From assembly GCF_035917575.1 (NCBI RefSeq), contig NZ_CP109090.1, forward strand, positions 7,254,001 through 7,318,000: a DNA stretch of 64,000 nucleotides. Reading direction: 5' to 3'. This DNA is from Streptomyces sp. NBC_01788. GTDB lineage: Bacteria > Actinomycetota > Actinomycetes > Streptomycetales > Streptomycetaceae. Shown here one piece after another: positions 56,413 to 64,000 of this stretch (position 1 is the stretch's first letter; each line of letters begins with the position of its first letter). The notes beneath the pieces were generated by a model. It had not been told where the DNA came from. It saw only the letters and a program-made list of their open reading frames with translations, and did no database searches. A program made the translations under genes and the position numbers.

Positions 56413-58835
56413 CGCAGCGGACCGCATGGCTCTTTCCCGGCCAGGGCGCGCAGCGCCGCGGCATGGGCCGCGACCTGTTCGACTGCTACCCGGACGCGAT
56501 GGCCGCCGCCGACCGGATCCTCGGCTTCTCGGTGCGCGAACTCTGCCTCGGCGACGCCGCCGAACGGCTCACCGACACCCGCTACCTGCAGCCCGCGCTG
56601 TTCGTCGTCAACGAGCTGACCCGGCGCGAGTACGCGGCCCGCGAACCCGCCCCCGACTACCTGGCCGGGCACAGCCTCGGCGAGTACAACGCGCTGCTCG
56701 CCGCCGACGCCTTCGACTTCGAGACCGGACTCGCCCTGGTGGCTCGCCGCGGCGAACTGATGGGCCGGGCCACCGGCGGCGCGATGACCGCCGTGGTCGG
56801 CCCCGGCGCCGCCCGGATCGCCGACCTGCTCGCCGAGGCCGGCGTCGACGACGTCGACCTGGCCAACCTCAACTCCGCCGAGCAGGTGGTGCTCTCCGGC
56901 CCCGTCGAGTCGCTGCGCCGCGCCGCCGGGGCCGTCACCGCCGCGGGCGCGGGCCGCTGCGTCCCGCTGCGGGTCAGCGCCGCCTTCCACTCCCGTTACA
57001 TGGCCGACGCCGCCCGCGAGTTCGCCGCCTTCCTGGACGGCTTCGAGTTGCGCGACCCCCGTATCCCGGTGATCGCCAACGTCACCGCCCGGCCCTACCG
57101 CCCCGGCGAGGTCGGCCGGCTACTGGCCGCCCAGGTGCACAGCGCGGTCCGCTGGTCCGAGAGCATGCGCCATTTGCTGGCGCAGGGCGTCGACCGGATC
57201 GCCGAACAGGGCCCGGGTCGGGTGCTGACGGGGCTGTGGGACGCGGCGGTGAAGGACGCGGCGAACGGGCCGGCGCCGGAACCGCAGCCCGCCGCGGGCA
57301 GCGCCTCGGCACCCGCGGCAGTCGGAGTAGCTGCTGACGGGGCATCCGCCGCCGGGCGGGCGGCACCTGCCGCGCCCGCTTCGGCCCCGGCCGCCGGCCT
57401 GGCGCCTTCCCCGTCCCGGGTCGGCGCAGCCGGAGGCACGGCGACTCCTGTGTCCGGGCCTTCCGCTGACGGTATGACCACACTGACCCCGGAGCGGCTG
57501 GGCTCGGCGGCGTTCCGGGCCGACTACGGGGTGCGCTACGCGTACCTGGCGGGGTCGATGTACAAGGGCATCGCCTCCACCGAGCTGGTGGCCCGGATGG
57601 TGCGGGCCGGACTGCTCGGGTACTTCGGGACCGGCGGGCTGCGGACCGAGCGGATCGAGGCGGCGATCGCCACGCTCCGCGCCGAGCTGGGCCCGGACGG
57701 CAGCTTCGGGATGAACCTGCTGCACGCGCTGCACGACCCGGCGCTGGAGGAGGCCACCGTGCGGCTGTTCCTGCGGCACGGGGTGCGGTTCGTCGAGGCG
57801 TCGGGCTTCACCCAGCCGACCCGGGCGCTGGTGCTGTACCGGCTGAGCGGGGCGCACCGGGACGGCGCGGGCCGGGCGGTGGCTCCAAACCGGCTGCTGG
57901 CCAAGGTGTCCCGGCCGGAGGTGGCGACGGCGTTCATGGAGCCGGCGCCGGAGGCGCTGATACGGGGGCTGCTCGCCGACGGGCTGGTGACCACCGCGGA
58001 GGCCGAGGCGGGCCGCGCGCTGCCGCTGGCGGGGGAGGTGTGCGCGGAGGCCGACTCGGGCGGGCACACCGACGCCGCGGTGGCCTACACCCTGATGCCC
58101 GCGATGACGGGCCTGCGGGACCGGATCGTGGCCGAGCGCGGTTACCCGGACGGCATACGGGTCGGCGCGGCCGGCGGCCTGGGCGCGCCGGAGAGCCTGG
58201 CGGCGGCGTTCGTGCTGGGCGCGGACTTCGTGGTCACCGGCTCGGTCAACCAGTGCACCCCGCAGGCCGGGACGTCCGACGCGGTGAAGGACCTGCTGGC
58301 GCAGGCCGACGTCCAGGACACCGGGTACGCGCCGGCCGGCGACATGTTCGAGATCGGGGCGCGGGTGCAGGTGCTGCGGCGCGGCACGCTGTTCGCGGCG
58401 CGCGCCAACAAGCTGTACCAGGCGTACCGGCAGTACGACGGCCTGGAGGCGATCGACGCCAAGCTGCGGCGGACGATCGAGGACGGCTGGTTCCGCCGCG
58501 ACCTCGAGCAGGTCTGGAAGGAGACCCGCGAGTACTACCTGCGGGCCGGCCGCCCGCAGGAGGTCGAGCGGGCCGAGCAGGACCCCAGGCACCGGATGGC
58601 GCTGGTGTTCCGCTGGTACTTCGTGCACAGCACCCGGATGGCGATGCGCGGCGACCCGGCCGAGCGCGTCAACTACCAGATCCACACCGGCCCGGCGATC
58701 GGTGCGTTCAACCGCTTCGCCGCCGGGACCGTCCTCGCCGACTGGCGCAACCGCCATGTCGACGCCGTCGCCGAGGCATTGATGGCCGGCGCGGCCCAGG
58801 TCCTCCGAGGCCGTTTCTCCTCGCTGGGTCGATAA
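56409..58835 (+). CDS. Trans-acting acyltransferase fused to PfaD-type enoylreductase
   Basis: 808 residues. The AT (about 1-290) begins WLFPGQGAQRRGMG; the nucleophile Ser89 is in AGHSLGEYNA, and AAFHSRYM suggests malonyl specificity. An Ala/Pro linker (about 290-355) leads to the flavin TIM-barrel PfaD/ER domain (356-808), starting MTTLTPERLGSAAFRADYG, with GMNLLHALHDP and AGGLGAPESLAAAFVLGADF. The same AT-OR architecture is known in leinamycin-type and other trans-AT systems. It should load the unseen AT-less PKS modules and may act in trans as reductase. Confidence 0.93.
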   Translation: MTQRTAWLFPGQGAQRRGMGRDLFDCYPDAMAAADRILGFSVRELCLGDAAERLTDTRYLQPALFVVNELTRREYAAREPAPDYLAGHSLGEYNALLAADAFDFETGLALVARRGELMGRATGGAMTAVVGPGAARIADLLAEAGVDDVDLANLNSAEQVVLSGPVESLRRAAGAVTAAGAGRCVPLRVSAAFHSRYMADAAREFAAFLDGFELRDPRIPVIANVTARPYRPGEVGRLLAAQVHSAVRWSESMRHLLAQGVDRIAEQGPGRVLTGLWDAAVKDAANGPAPEPQPAAGSASAPAAVGVAADGASAAGRAAPAAPASAPAAGLAPSPSRVGAAGGTATPVSGPSADGMTTLTPERLGSAAFRADYGVRYAYLAGSMYKGIASTELVARMVRAGLLGYFGTGGLRTERIEAAIATLRAELGPDGSFGMNLLHALHDPALEEATVRLFLRHGVRFVEASGFTQPTRALVLYRLSGAHRDGAGRAVAPNRLLAKVSRPEVATAFMEPAPEALIRGLLADGLVTTAEAEAGRALPLAGEVCAEADSGGHTDAAVAYTLMPAMTGLRDRIVAERGYPDGIRVGAAGGLGAPESLAAAFVLGADFVVTGSVNQCTPQAGTSDAVKDLLAQADVQDTGYAPAGDMFEIGARVQVLRRGTLFAARANKLYQAYRQYDGLEAIDAKLRRTIEDGWFRRDLEQVWKETREYYLRAGRPQEVERAEQDPRHRMALVFRWYFVHSTRMAMRGDPAERVNYQIHTGPAIGAFNRFAAGTVLADWRNRHVDAVAEALMAGAAQVLRGRFSSLGR

Positions 58836-58846
58836 ATTCCCGGCCT

Positions 58847-58860
58847 GCTCAATAGTGAGC
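58847..58860 (+). promoter_or_regulatory. GCTCA-N4-TGAGC box before the halogenase operon
   Basis: Perfect GCTCA-ATAG-TGAGC, 77 bp before the ATG of the 58.9-kb gene. The hexamer 23 bp on is CCTAAT; TAATTG lies 2 bp later, so the -10 is uncertain. Confidence 0.65.
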
Positions 58861-58937
58861 TGCGCAGTTCTCCGGAGAAATGACCTAATTGTGTCGCGAG
58901 AAGCAGCGATTCGAACCATTCACCAAGGAGTCCTTTC

Positions 58938-59885
58938 ATGACCGAGAAGGCCGATTCCGAATTCTCCACTCCGGTCGCGCAGCAGCAGACGTCCCTTCCG
59001 GTCGCGGATATCCTGCACTCGGCGAACGCCGGTGTCGTGGTCGAGCGCGTCGGGCAGTTGCGAGCCGAATTCCGCTCGGAGGGCAGGCAGTTCGCCCGTG
59101 AGCTCTCCGAGTACCTGAACACCCGGTACGTCGGCGTGGCGACCACCTTCGTCTACGAGGAGACCTTCGGGACCAAGGACACCCTGCACTGGCTTCTGCA
59201 CATGCGCTCCCTGGAGGCGTACGAGACCCTCGTCAGGATGGGCTCCCAGGACGAGGGCTGGCGCGAGGTGATGTTCCGCAACCGCATCCCGGAGGAGCGC
59301 GGCGGAGGCTCGTGGGACCGGATGTTCCTGGACGGCGGCCTGAAGGAGACGGTGCTGATCCCGCAGAGCTTCGGGATGTACGGCACGGCCGACACCGAGC
59401 TGTCCGCGGTGGTCGACGACGATGGTGTGGACCGCTTCGTGGTGCCGACCGCGGAGCACCAGACCTCGCAGAAGCCCGATGAGCTGCTGCACTCCGCGAA
59501 CTCCGGCATCATCATGCACCGCACCGGCGAGCTGAAGTACGAGTTCCGGGCCGAGGGACGGGAGTTCGCCCGCGCGCTGACCGAGAGCTGGAACGCCTCG
59601 CTGGGCGGCGAGGCGACCATCTTCCTCTACGAGGAGGCGTTCGGCCTGTCCGACCGGATCCACTGGTTCATCCACCTGCGGAAGCTGAGCTCCTACTACA
59701 ACCTGATGGGCCTTCGGGCGCGCACCATGCCGGCCGCGCGCGAGGTGTTCACCAAGCAGTGGATCCCGGCGGAGAAGGGCGGCGGCGGCTGGGAGCGGAT
59801 GTTCGTCCAGAGCAGCCTGCAGGACCTGGCCCTGACCCCGCAGCACTGGGGCATGTACGCCACCAGGACCGCCGCCCAGGGCTGA
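58938..59885 (+). CDS. Internally duplicated protein of unknown function, copy 2 (DUF6039-like)
   Basis: 315 residues from ATG 58938, with AAGGAG upstream. Repeats at about 23-147 and 180-306 carry LLHSANxG, ERVGQLRAEFRSEGRQF, FVYEETFGTKDTLHWLLHM and RGGGSWDRMF, repeated as FLYEEAFGLSDRIHWFIHL and KGGGGWERMF. It is paralogous to the protein at 53.5 kb and better conserved between its halves. It is the first gene of the A-T/halogenase/transferase operon, so a role near the carrier-bound amino acid is possible. There is no metal or cofactor motif. Confidence 0.75.
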   Translation: MTEKADSEFSTPVAQQQTSLPVADILHSANAGVVVERVGQLRAEFRSEGRQFARELSEYLNTRYVGVATTFVYEETFGTKDTLHWLLHMRSLEAYETLVRMGSQDEGWREVMFRNRIPEERGGGSWDRMFLDGGLKETVLIPQSFGMYGTADTELSAVVDDDGVDRFVVPTAEHQTSQKPDELLHSANSGIIMHRTGELKYEFRAEGREFARALTESWNASLGGEATIFLYEEAFGLSDRIHWFIHLRKLSSYYNLMGLRARTMPAAREVFTKQWIPAEKGGGGWERMFVQSSLQDLALTPQHWGMYATRTAAQG

Positions 59886-59945
59886 CCGTCCCCGCGGGCT
59901 CTCGGCCGCCCGCCCCGCGAACCCGTACCGGATGGGAGATCCGCC

Positions 59946-61754
59946 ATGGTTTCCGGCAAGACGCTGCACCAACTCTTCGAAGTCCAGGCCGCCAGGATGC
60001 CGGACCGCGTGGCGGTGAGCGGGGCGGACCGCGCCCTCACCTACCGCGAGCTGAACGCCGAGGCCGACGCGGTGGCCGCCCGGCTGCGGGCGGGCGGCGC
60101 CGGCCCCGACCGGCCGATCGGCCTGTGCGTCGACCGCAGTGCCGACCTGGTGGTCGGCCTGCTCGGCATTCTCAAGGCGGGGGCCGCGTACGTGCCCGTC
60201 GACCCGGCCTACCCTGCCGACCGGGTCGCCTTCCTGCTCGACGACAGCCAGGTCTCCGCGGTGGTCTCGGTGTCCCGGGTCGCCGAGCGCCTCACGGACT
60301 GCGGGGCCCCGGTGGTCTGGCTCGACCGCGACACCGAGGCGCCGGCCGCGCCGGCCGCGCCCGCCGCGGTCGAGGAGTCCCGGGAGAGCGACCTCGCGTA
60401 CGTCATCTACACCTCCGGGTCGACCGGCGTCCCGAAGGGCGTGCTGGTCGAACACCGCAGCGTGGTGCGGCTGTTCGAGCAGACCACCGAGCTGGTCGGC
60501 TACTCGGCGGACGACGTGTGGACGCTGTTCCACTCGATCAGCTTCGACTTCTCGGTCTGGGAGCTGTGGGGCGCGCTGCTGCACGGCGGCCGCCTGGTGG
60601 TGGCCGGCACCGAGACCGTCCGCTCCCCGGAGCTGCTGCACAAGCTGCTCGCCGACGAGGGCGTCACGGTGCTCAACCAGACCCCGTCCGCCTTCCGCCG
60701 CCTGGTGGGCGCCTCCACCGCGACGCTGCCCGCGCTGCGCCTGGTGGTGTTCGGCGGCGAGCGCCTGGACGTGAAGCTGCTGGAGCCCTGGTTCGCCCGC
60801 TACGGCGACGAGCGGCCCGCGCTGGTCAACATGTACGGCATCACCGAGACCACGGTCCATGTGACGGCCCGTGCGATCACCCGGGCCGACCTCGACGAGC
60901 CCGGCGTCAGCCCGATCGGCCGCCCGTTGCCCGAGGTCACCTTGCACCTGCTCGACGAGGACGGCAGCCCGGTCGCCGACGGCACCCCCGGTGAGCTGTA
61001 CGTCGGCGGTACCGGCGTGGCCCGCGGCTACCACCGCCGCCCCGAGCTGACCGCCGAGCGCTTCCGCACCGTCGGCACCGGCGCCGACGCGGTGCGCCTG
61101 TACCGCTCGGGCGACCGCGCGGTGCGCACCGCCGGCGGCGAGTACCTGTACGTCGGCCGAGCCGACGACCAGATCAAGATCCGCGGTTTCCGGATCGAGC
61201 CCGGCGAGATCGAGGCGCTGCTCGCTGACGACCCGCGGCTGGCCTCGGCGATCGTCGCCCCGCAGGACCACGGCGAGGGCGACGTCCGCCTGACGGCCTA
61301 CCTGGTGCCGCCGCCCGACGCCGAGATCGACGACGAGGCGCTCGGCCGGCTGGTCGCCGAGGTGTCCGCCCGGGCCGCGGGCACGCTGCCCGAGCACATG
61401 CGGCCCTCTGCGTACCGGCTGATCACCGAGGTGCCGACCACCGCGCAGGGCAAGGTCGACCGCTCGGCGTTGCCCGCCCTGCCGCACCGGCAGGCTCCGG
61501 CCGGACCGGCGGGCGCCGGCGCGGAACTGACGCCCACGCAGCAGCAGGTCGACGCGATCGTCACCGAGGTGCTGGCCCGGCCGGGCATCGGCCTCGACGA
61601 CGACTTGTTCGAGCACGGCGCCACATCGCTGGCGTTCATGCGGGTGATCGCCTCCGTCAACCGGCGCTGGAAGCTGTCGCTGACCGGTGCGGAACTCGAC
61701 GCGGCGACCGTCCGCCACCTGTCCGCCTGCGTGGACGCGCAGGAATCGAAGTGA
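59946..61754 (+). CDS. Stand-alone adenylation-thiolation didomain, threonine code (SyrB1-like)
   Basis: 602 residues. A3 is [15 protein letters not shown]10 is [12 protein letters not shown]. The specificity positions read D201 F202 W205 N244 V268 G270 M296 V304 H305 (DFWNVGMVH), the known threonine code. The T domain attaches phosphopantetheine at Ser561 in GATSLAF. No condensation domain is present, as in SyrB1 of syringomycin. Its partner enzymes follow directly: a GTGA overlap with the halogenase frame, then the transferase. Predicted role: load L-Thr on the carrier for chlorination. Confidence 0.9.
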   Translation: MVSGKTLHQLFEVQAARMPDRVAVSGADRALTYRELNAEADAVAARLRAGGAGPDRPIGLCVDRSADLVVGLLGILKAGAAYVPVDPAYPADRVAFLLDDSQVSAVVSVSRVAERLTDCGAPVVWLDRDTEAPAAPAAPAAVEESRESDLAYVIYTSGSTGVPKGVLVEHRSVVRLFEQTTELVGYSADDVWTLFHSISFDFSVWELWGALLHGGRLVVAGTETVRSPELLHKLLADEGVTVLNQTPSAFRRLVGASTATLPALRLVVFGGERLDVKLLEPWFARYGDERPALVNMYGITETTVHVTARAITRADLDEPGVSPIGRPLPEVTLHLLDEDGSPVADGTPGELYVGGTGVARGYHRRPELTAERFRTVGTGADAVRLYRSGDRAVRTAGGEYLYVGRADDQIKIRGFRIEPGEIEALLADDPRLASAIVAPQDHGEGDVRLTAYLVPPPDAEIDDEALGRLVAEVSARAAGTLPEHMRPSAYRLITEVPTTAQGKVDRSALPALPHRQAPAGPAGAGAELTPTQQQVDAIVTEVLARPGIGLDDDLFEHGATSLAFMRVIASVNRRWKLSLTGAELDAATVRHLSACVDAQESK

Positions 61755-61774
61755 GCGAAGAGAGGAGCACCACC

Positions 61775-62710
61775 GTGACCGGCGGCTTCACACTGACGCC
61801 CGAGGAGCGCGCGAGCTTCCACGAGCGCGGCTACTTCGGCCCGTTCAAGGTGTACGAGATCGAGGAGATGCAGCGCCGCTGGCGGGTCGAGCGGCTGCGG
61901 CTGATGGACCGCAGCAACGCGGTCTACCAGGACGAGGCGGCGCAGTCCGGCAACACCAACATCTCCAACTACGACCGGCACCTGGACTCGGAGTTCCTCG
62001 CGGACCACATCTCCCGGCCGCAGATCGTCGACCGGGTGGCCAGCGCGCTCGGGCCCGACGTGCTGTGCTGGCGCAGCGAGTTCTTCCCGAAGTACCCGGG
62101 CGACGAGGGCACCGACTGGCACCAGGCCGACACCTTCGCCAACGCCTCCGGAGTGCCGCAGATCCTGTGGCCCGACGAGCACAAGGACTTCGGCGGCACC
62201 ATCACGGTGTGGACGGCGTTCACCGAGGCCAACGAGGACAACGGCTGCCTGCAGTTCATCCCCGGCACCCACACCCGGATGAACTACGACGAGACCAAGA
62301 AGATGCACTACAGCCCGGACTCCATCAACCAGGTGGACAAGGGCGGCGTCCGCCGCGGCTTCTTCGGCTACGACTACCGCGAGCTGCAGGTCGACGCCGA
62401 CTTCAAGCCCGACGAGTCGCAGGCGGTGTCGATGGTGATGCGCCCGGGCGAGGCGATCATGTTCTGGTCGACCCTGATGCACGCCTCCTGGCCGCACAGC
62501 GCCAAGACCGACGAGATGCGCCTGGGCTTCGCCGGCCGGTACGTGCCGACCTCGGTGCGGGTCTACCCCGACACCGAGCAGATCGAGGAGTACGGGGGCA
62601 CCGTCTCGCTGGAGCGCTACGGCGCCGTTCTGGTCGGCGGCGAGAACCGGTACGACCACAACCGGATGGTCACCCGGACCACCCTCGGCCACCCGTTCAC
62701 CACCCGCTGA
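61775..62710 (+). CDS. Nonheme iron/2-oxoglutarate halogenase, SyrB2-like
   Basis: 311 residues from GTG 61775, with GAGGAG 6 bp upstream, matching the length and N-terminus of SyrB2 (310). An earlier GTG at 61751 would add 8 residues and overlap the A-T stop. The facial triad is modified as in halogenases: His116-Gln-Ala118 in DWHQADTF replaces HxD/E, leaving room for chloride; His236 is in [11 protein letters not shown] and the 2-oxoglutarate Arg in [10 protein letters not shown]. Nearly the whole protein follows SyrB2. Predicted to chlorinate C4 of carrier-bound threonine. Ala118 argues strongly against a hydroxylase. Confidence 0.93.
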   Translation: MTGGFTLTPEERASFHERGYFGPFKVYEIEEMQRRWRVERLRLMDRSNAVYQDEAAQSGNTNISNYDRHLDSEFLADHISRPQIVDRVASALGPDVLCWRSEFFPKYPGDEGTDWHQADTFANASGVPQILWPDEHKDFGGTITVWTAFTEANEDNGCLQFIPGTHTRMNYDETKKMHYSPDSINQVDKGGVRRGFFGYDYRELQVDADFKPDESQAVSMVMRPGEAIMFWSTLMHASWPHSAKTDEMRLGFAGRYVPTSVRVYPDTEQIEEYGGTVSLERYGAVLVGGENRYDHNRMVTRTTLGHPFTTR

Positions 62711-62745
62711 CACCGACCGAAACCGACCGGAAGGCGTACGAGCCG

Positions 62746-63921
62746 ATGACCGAGCACCAGGCCCGGGCCGCCGCGACCACACTCGCCGAGGCGGTGCACG
62801 GCCTGCGGGCGCTGGCCGCGCGCCTCGACCCGCCCGCCCGGGTGGCCGCGCCGTCCGGCCCGCGCGCCGAGCTGCTGGCCGCGCTGGCCGAGCGGCTCGG
62901 CGTCCCGCTGGCCATCGAGCCGGCCGCCCCGGACAGGGAGAGCGGCGTCTTCGAACGGATCATCGGCGAACGGCTCGGCCCGGCCCTCGGCCGGCCCGAG
63001 CTGGACGACCTCCCGGACCGCCCCGCCGAGATCACCGGGATCGCCGACCGGGTGGCCGCCGCCTCCTTCGACAGGTTCCGCACCGCCCTCGACGCCGTCG
63101 CCCCCGACGGCGCCCGGCTGCCCGTCTACACGGCCGGCGACCCGGCCGCGCCCGCGGTCCTGATCGCCTCCGCCTGCGGGATGCCCGCCGAACTGTGCTC
63201 CCGCTGGCTGGAGTTGCTCGGCAGCGAGTACCGGATCGTCACCTGGGAGACCCGCGGTCTGTTCACCGACGAACCGGACTTCGACAAACTCGAATGGGAC
63301 ACCGAGGCGCAGGCCGAGGACGTCTTCGCGGTCATGGACCACCTCGGCATCCGCACGGCCCACCTGCTGGGCTTCTGCGGCGGCAGCGTGATCGCGCTCG
63401 CCGCGGCCCGCCGCAGCCCGGAGCGGATCGACTCGCTCAGCCTCTGGCACGGTGCGTACGAACTCGGCCCGGACTCACCGAAGCTGGACCACCACCGGAA
63501 CATCCAGGCGCTGATGGCGATGGCCGCCGAGGACCGCGACACCGCCGCCGCCGTGCACGCGGTGTTCCTCAGCACCATGCTCGGCGGCACCCCGCCCGAC
63601 CTCGCGCACCTGGTGCTCTACCCCTTCGTCACCCCCGAACTGTTCTACCGATACTGCCGTTTGAACGGCGCGATCACCGACATCGACGTCAACCGGCTGC
63701 TGGCCGGCGTCGACCACCCCACGCTGGTGGTCACCAGCGAGGACGACACCACGGCCAATCCGCTCGGATCGGCCGAGGTGGCCCGGAGGCTGCCCAACGC
63801 GACGCTCAGCGTCGAGCCGACCGGCGATCACATCTCGCTCTTCAGGTTGGGCGGCCGACTGGGCGAACTCGCGCTGGGTTTCCTGCGCGAGCACCCCGGC
63901 GGCCAGGCCGCCCCGCGCTGA
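62746..63921 (+). CDS. Cys-nucleophile alpha/beta-hydrolase transferase, SyrC-like
   Basis: 391 residues. The nucleophile elbow reads LLGFCGGSVIAL, with Cys211 in place of the Ser of esterases. The acid is in VVTSEDDTTANPLG and the His in TGDHISLF. The N-terminal 120 residues form a helical extension as in SyrC. Proteins of this type (SyrC, CmaE) shuttle aminoacyl groups between carrier domains. Position after the A-T and halogenase supports transfer of chlorothreonine to an assembly-line T domain. It starts 35 bp after the halogenase. Confidence 0.87.
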   Translation: MTEHQARAAATTLAEAVHGLRALAARLDPPARVAAPSGPRAELLAALAERLGVPLAIEPAAPDRESGVFERIIGERLGPALGRPELDDLPDRPAEITGIADRVAAASFDRFRTALDAVAPDGARLPVYTAGDPAAPAVLIASACGMPAELCSRWLELLGSEYRIVTWETRGLFTDEPDFDKLEWDTEAQAEDVFAVMDHLGIRTAHLLGFCGGSVIALAAARRSPERIDSLSLWHGAYELGPDSPKLDHHRNIQALMAMAAEDRDTAAAVHAVFLSTMLGGTPPDLAHLVLYPFVTPELFYRYCRLNGAITDIDVNRLLAGVDHPTLVVTSEDDTTANPLGSAEVARRLPNATLSVEPTGDHISLFRLGGRLGELALGFLREHPGGQAAPR

Positions 63922-63933
63922 GACGGGACTCAC

Positions 63934-64000
63934 GTGGAAACGAGCAACGAGACCGGGCTGACGGCTGTTCGGATCCTGCACCGGCTGCTGGCCGAGGTGC
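63934..64000 (+). CDS. Start of a further cluster gene, cut by window edge
   Basis: From GTG 63934 the frame METSNETGLTAVRILHRLLAEV is open to the edge. The pattern could be the start of a carrier protein or of a PKS/NRPS. Only 22 codons are visible, so product and start are uncertain. Confidence 0.35.
   Translation, partial: METSNETGLTAVRILHRLLAEV

Noticed and set aside
61751..62710. The 61.8-kb gene as an ordinary phytanoyl-CoA dioxygenase/hydroxylase
   Set aside because: The HxD/E iron ligand is replaced by Ala118 and the sequence follows SyrB2 throughout, so a halogenase is favoured.

Overview
The window is high-GC actinobacterial DNA and looks like a Streptomyces (or Kitasatospora) chromosome. 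Supporting signs are GTG starts, four-base gene overlaps, a monomeric NADP isocitrate dehydrogenase, an XRE/DUF397 pair, a mycothiol-type isomerase-fold protein and an actinobacterial RRHVD leader peptide. It divides into a housekeeping and accessory half (1-39.2 kb) and an island carrying the left part of a hybrid trans-AT polyketide/nonribosomal peptide gene cluster (about 39.2 kb to the right edge).

Left half. Position 1-2412 holds the start of a secreted M36 metallopeptidase. Next come a CHAT/TPR caspase-like protein, a divergent cytoplasmic S8 protease, an ECF sigma factor and a small unknown protein (2.6-7.9 kb). They are followed by an N-formylglutamate amidohydrolase-type gene, metX-metY behind a leader peptide, icd, an enoyl-CoA hydratase, and a divergent UPF0104 membrane protein/ABC exporter pair whose shared promoter carries a MerR/SoxR-type dyad. 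The 18-38 kb stretch holds DedA, DUF6585, two GNATs, an acyl-CoA ligase, a serine hydrolase, a methyltransferase-NUDIX fusion, TetR/hydrolase pairs, an Fpg/Nei glycosylase, a cobalamin riboswitch with a ferredoxin-like gene and a BtuF-like protein, scars of a valine-catabolism locus around an intact hydroxyisobutyryl-CoA hydrolase, thiI, and a MITE-like element.

Island. A HelD/HelR-type helicase gene is broken near 39.2 kb, and foreign sequence starts there: decayed ligase, monooxygenase, VOC, carboxylase and IS66 fragments around an intact MFS/TetR pair and a YdeI-like gene. From 44.8 kb the cluster proper has two P450s, two Crp/Fnr regulators, an Sfp-type PPTase, a cation/proton antiporter, an HMG-CoA synthase-like protein, an ECH1-type dehydratase, an acyltransferase-PfaD enoylreductase fusion, two paralogous internally duplicated proteins of unknown function, a stand-alone A-T didomain with a threonine code, a SyrB2-type nonheme-iron halogenase and a SyrC-type Cys-nucleophile transferase. 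The last gene is cut by the window edge.

Working model (inference). Threonine is loaded on the A-T protein, chlorinated by the halogenase and passed by the transferase to an assembly line lying mostly beyond the window. HMGS/ECH add a beta-branch and the AT-ER fusion supplies malonyl units in trans. The gene set resembles the leinamycin family (Crp regulator, P450s, AT-OR, HMGS, ECH), with a syringomycin-type chlorothreonine cassette added. The main new observation is a recurring 5-4-5 inverted repeat, GCTCA-N4-TGAGC, in six promoter regions of the island. In four of them a TAnnnT -10 hexamer lies exactly 23 bp downstream. This is the geometry expected of class II activation by the cluster's own Crp/Fnr proteins, and it gives a candidate regulon that runs from the decayed ligase at 39.4 kb to the halogenase operon.
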